NCBI GenBank assembly: GCA_951213105.1
Contig: OX578136.1
Span: 69,053,230 to 69,117,229, forward strand
DNA length: 64,000 nt
Source: Amaurobius ferox
Taxonomy: Eukaryota; Arthropoda; Arachnida; Araneae; Amaurobiidae
Direction: 5' to 3'
Shown here in pieces: positions 61,811 through 64,000 of this stretch (positions are counted from its first letter, which is position 1; the number at the start of each line of letters is the position of its first letter). The notes beneath the pieces were generated by a model, which saw only the letters and a program-made list of their open reading frames with translations, ran no database searches and was not told the origin of the DNA. Both the position numbers and the translations under genes were made by a program.

Positions 61811-64000
61811 ATATTTGTATTAGGGTGTGTCTGCCTGATACTTTAGTAAGAAAAAAAAACTTATTTAATTCATTTTTACAAAAACATATTTTTAACATTA
61901 AAAGTAATGATATCAGTTTAAATATGATTTTAGATTTTATGGAATGAATCGTCTTATAAATTCAATACCATTTTTAAACTCACCGATTACTTTTGGAACA
62001 GTTACGGATGCAGTCAAATTAAACATATATTTTTAAACTCATATCTAAAGGGTGATAACAGACGATTGCCTGTGTTGTTGATGATTTATAGTTACACAAC
62101 TAAACAAAAGCGCTGCATACATTCACCTGGAAATTCAGTTGTTACATTGTTATCTTAGAAAATGCTTTTTTATTCTTTAAAATTTGACAAGAACTAAGAA
62201 ATATTTTTAATTTTTGAAAATAGGATATAATTAAAGGAACTAATAATCCCCATTCCAATATAATATGAACAAAGAAGAACTAATTTACGTTGCATGTATA
62301 ATTTTTATCATAAACTAAAGATTAAAGAGCAAATAAATCAGCTGATAAAAAAAAGAGTTTTTCGAAACTGGTGAAAAATATTCAGAATGCATCAAATCAT
62401 GTGAAATAAAAAGAACCTAGTCACTATTAGAAGATGGCCTATTATAATACCTCTATATTTAACCAAGTGACCCTATATACGAGATTCTCGGGAAAGTCTT
62501 TATATGCCCCAACAACTTTAAAATGAAAGCCTTTCTAAATGTTCACATTAGGCCTTTCTACGATAAAGTGACAATACCCTTATATATCAAAGTGATTTTA
62601 TCACACTTAGCGGTGAATTAAAGAAGTTGGAAGAACAAACTCGGAAACAAAGCAAGGTAGAAGGACACACAAGTCAATTACAAAGTTATATAGCATTGTC
62701 TAATAAGTATGAATCGACTATAAAATTAGTACATACGGCATTTATGTAACAATAGAGTTATTGGCGAATTGCTGTTATATTCAAGAATGCTAAAGTAAAT
62801 AAGACTTACATGCAAATGAAATGTATCCAAATGCCTTCCACCGTCAGTGATGCATATTTGAATTCGAGAAAAATTATTACCGCGTATTCTGACAAACATT
62901 GAATGTGTCACCATGTTATAGGCCCTGATGATACGACTTTTGATAAATATTTTATGTACGCTTTTCGTTCGCTCCTGATGCTGATTCCTACTAAATAGAC
63001 GATGCTCAAGAACTCCGAAACTGACTGTCTCTTACCAAATTGGCCTTGTTGTGGATTTCGTTATCCCAACATTTAAATTCATCTCTGGAGGCGCTACAAT
63101 GACTTTTATGGAATCGGACATGTTCACCTTACCTAATGTGCAATGCATACGACATGTGTAATTGCATATATTAATTTAATACGCCAGTTGAAGAGAAAAT
63201 TGTTTTCTAATGCACGACGCGATTCTTTTTGAGCCTAATATTTGAAAGGGGTATAGACATAACTCTGCCATATAACGTTAGGCCTTTATAGGATGGGAAC
63301 TGAAGTAGAATACATAATAGCATATCGTTAATGTTAGAATCAGTATTTTTCTCTCTCTTGTAATTGATATCTTTAACCCTGTCTAGTGTTTGTTATCGAA
63401 AAATTCGGATGTCGAAAATTTAAGACTTCCGATATTTTCAAATTGTAACACGGTGGAATATATCTAGCAATAAATAAGTGTCATTGCAAACGAACTGAGT
63501 TTTATTTATGCACAGTAAATCAAAACATCAGAATATTACTAGTTAAAACTTCTAGTAAAACTTAATAGTCTATATACACAAGTATTTGAGCTAAAAGCTC
63601 GAGTTGAAGTTGTAAATATAATCTATAGGATATCACCTGATGCAATACAGTGGCCTTATTAGGTACAGAAATCTTACCTAATTAAACAGCGTGCACTTCC
63701 GTATATCCACCATTGCTTGGCTGGTATCACGCATGGTGTTATTCGTCACTCTTTAGCAAAACTTGAACACATAGACACTGACTGGTTTGTAAAAGGGTAA
63801 ATGACTGGATATGCATTCAACATCGCACCCGTTGACGAATAAACAACTACGTCAAGTCATAATTACACTTCAAGCTTGTAAATTTAGTAAACTTAACAAA
63901 ACATGTCAGACTATTCCGTCGACCGAGATTCGGTATCTTTTCACTGTACCACGTGCATCATAGTAGAAACTAACGTAACTGCATCAAATGCCGAACTTCC
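61811..64000. other. unassigned DNA
   Basis: No recognised repeat or gene. A short frame at about 62563-62749 could encode ELKKLEEQTRKQSK (coiled-coil-like), with a possible acceptor AG at 62609-62610 and GT at 62657-62658. This is too little to call an exon. Confidence 0.4.

Overview
This is an AT-rich (roughly 70% A+T by eye) animal genomic window with no intact host gene that I can recognise. Almost everything I can identify is transposable-element sequence, satellite DNA or microsatellite. An arthropod, possibly a spider or other arachnid, is my guess: the SINE bodies and the repeated 'TCTGATGTG..CACATGACTTTCC' termini resemble what I remember from arachnid genomes. I could not verify this.

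Four repeat systems dominate. (1) Three families of short elements without coding capacity, provisionally HLE-A, HLE-B and HLE-C, share one architecture. Each has a 5' hairpin, a short 5' inverted-repeat motif, a body of internal tandem modules, a CAGA- or TG-type microsatellite near the 3' end, and a 3' terminal hairpin built from the same inverted-repeat motif. This resembles non-autonomous Helitron/Helentron-like elements (DINE/HINE type); that assignment is inference. (2) A 5.0-kb foldback element (15180-20181) has arms of about 140-bp tandem units, a central THAP zinc-finger ORF and an 8-bp target duplication, and sits inside an HLE-B copy. It looks like a P-superfamily (Galileo-like) foldback transposon. 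(3) Cut-and-paste DNA transposons include two decayed Tc1-like copies (6967-9554 and 30799-32178), a palindromic Tc1/mariner-like derivative (40721-41234) and an internally deleted piggyBac (59275-61810). (4) Retroelement debris includes LINE reverse transcriptase (32636-33240), LINE RNase H (5630-6115), and SINEs whose shared body carries a 5S rRNA head at 4689-5027 and a tRNA head at 33487-33745.

Layout. 1-5 kb: HLE-C, a SINE fragment, HLE-A and the 5S SINE. 5.6-10 kb: LINE fragment, paired HLE-B ends, Tc1 and a 33-bp minisatellite. 10-14 kb: AT-rich DNA and microsatellites. 14.2-20.4 kb: HLE-B hosting the foldback element. 21.7-24.7 kb: two tandem HLE-B copies ending in a 15-unit array of the HLE-B 5' terminus. 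25-27.7 kb: a segment bounded by 360-bp direct repeats. 28-29.4 kb: a second, decayed foldback-repeat array split by HLE-C. 30.8-33.8 kb: Tc1, LINE and SINE. 34-41 kb: HLE-B debris, minisatellites, a 70-bp satellite and a large palindrome. 41.7-56.4 kb: dense, partly nested HLE-A/B/C. 56.4-64 kb: mostly unassigned DNA plus the piggyBac.

No set of genes works together here. The interest lies in transposon architecture and in the insertion history, which can be read from target-site duplications, one near-perfect empty site and nested hosts.
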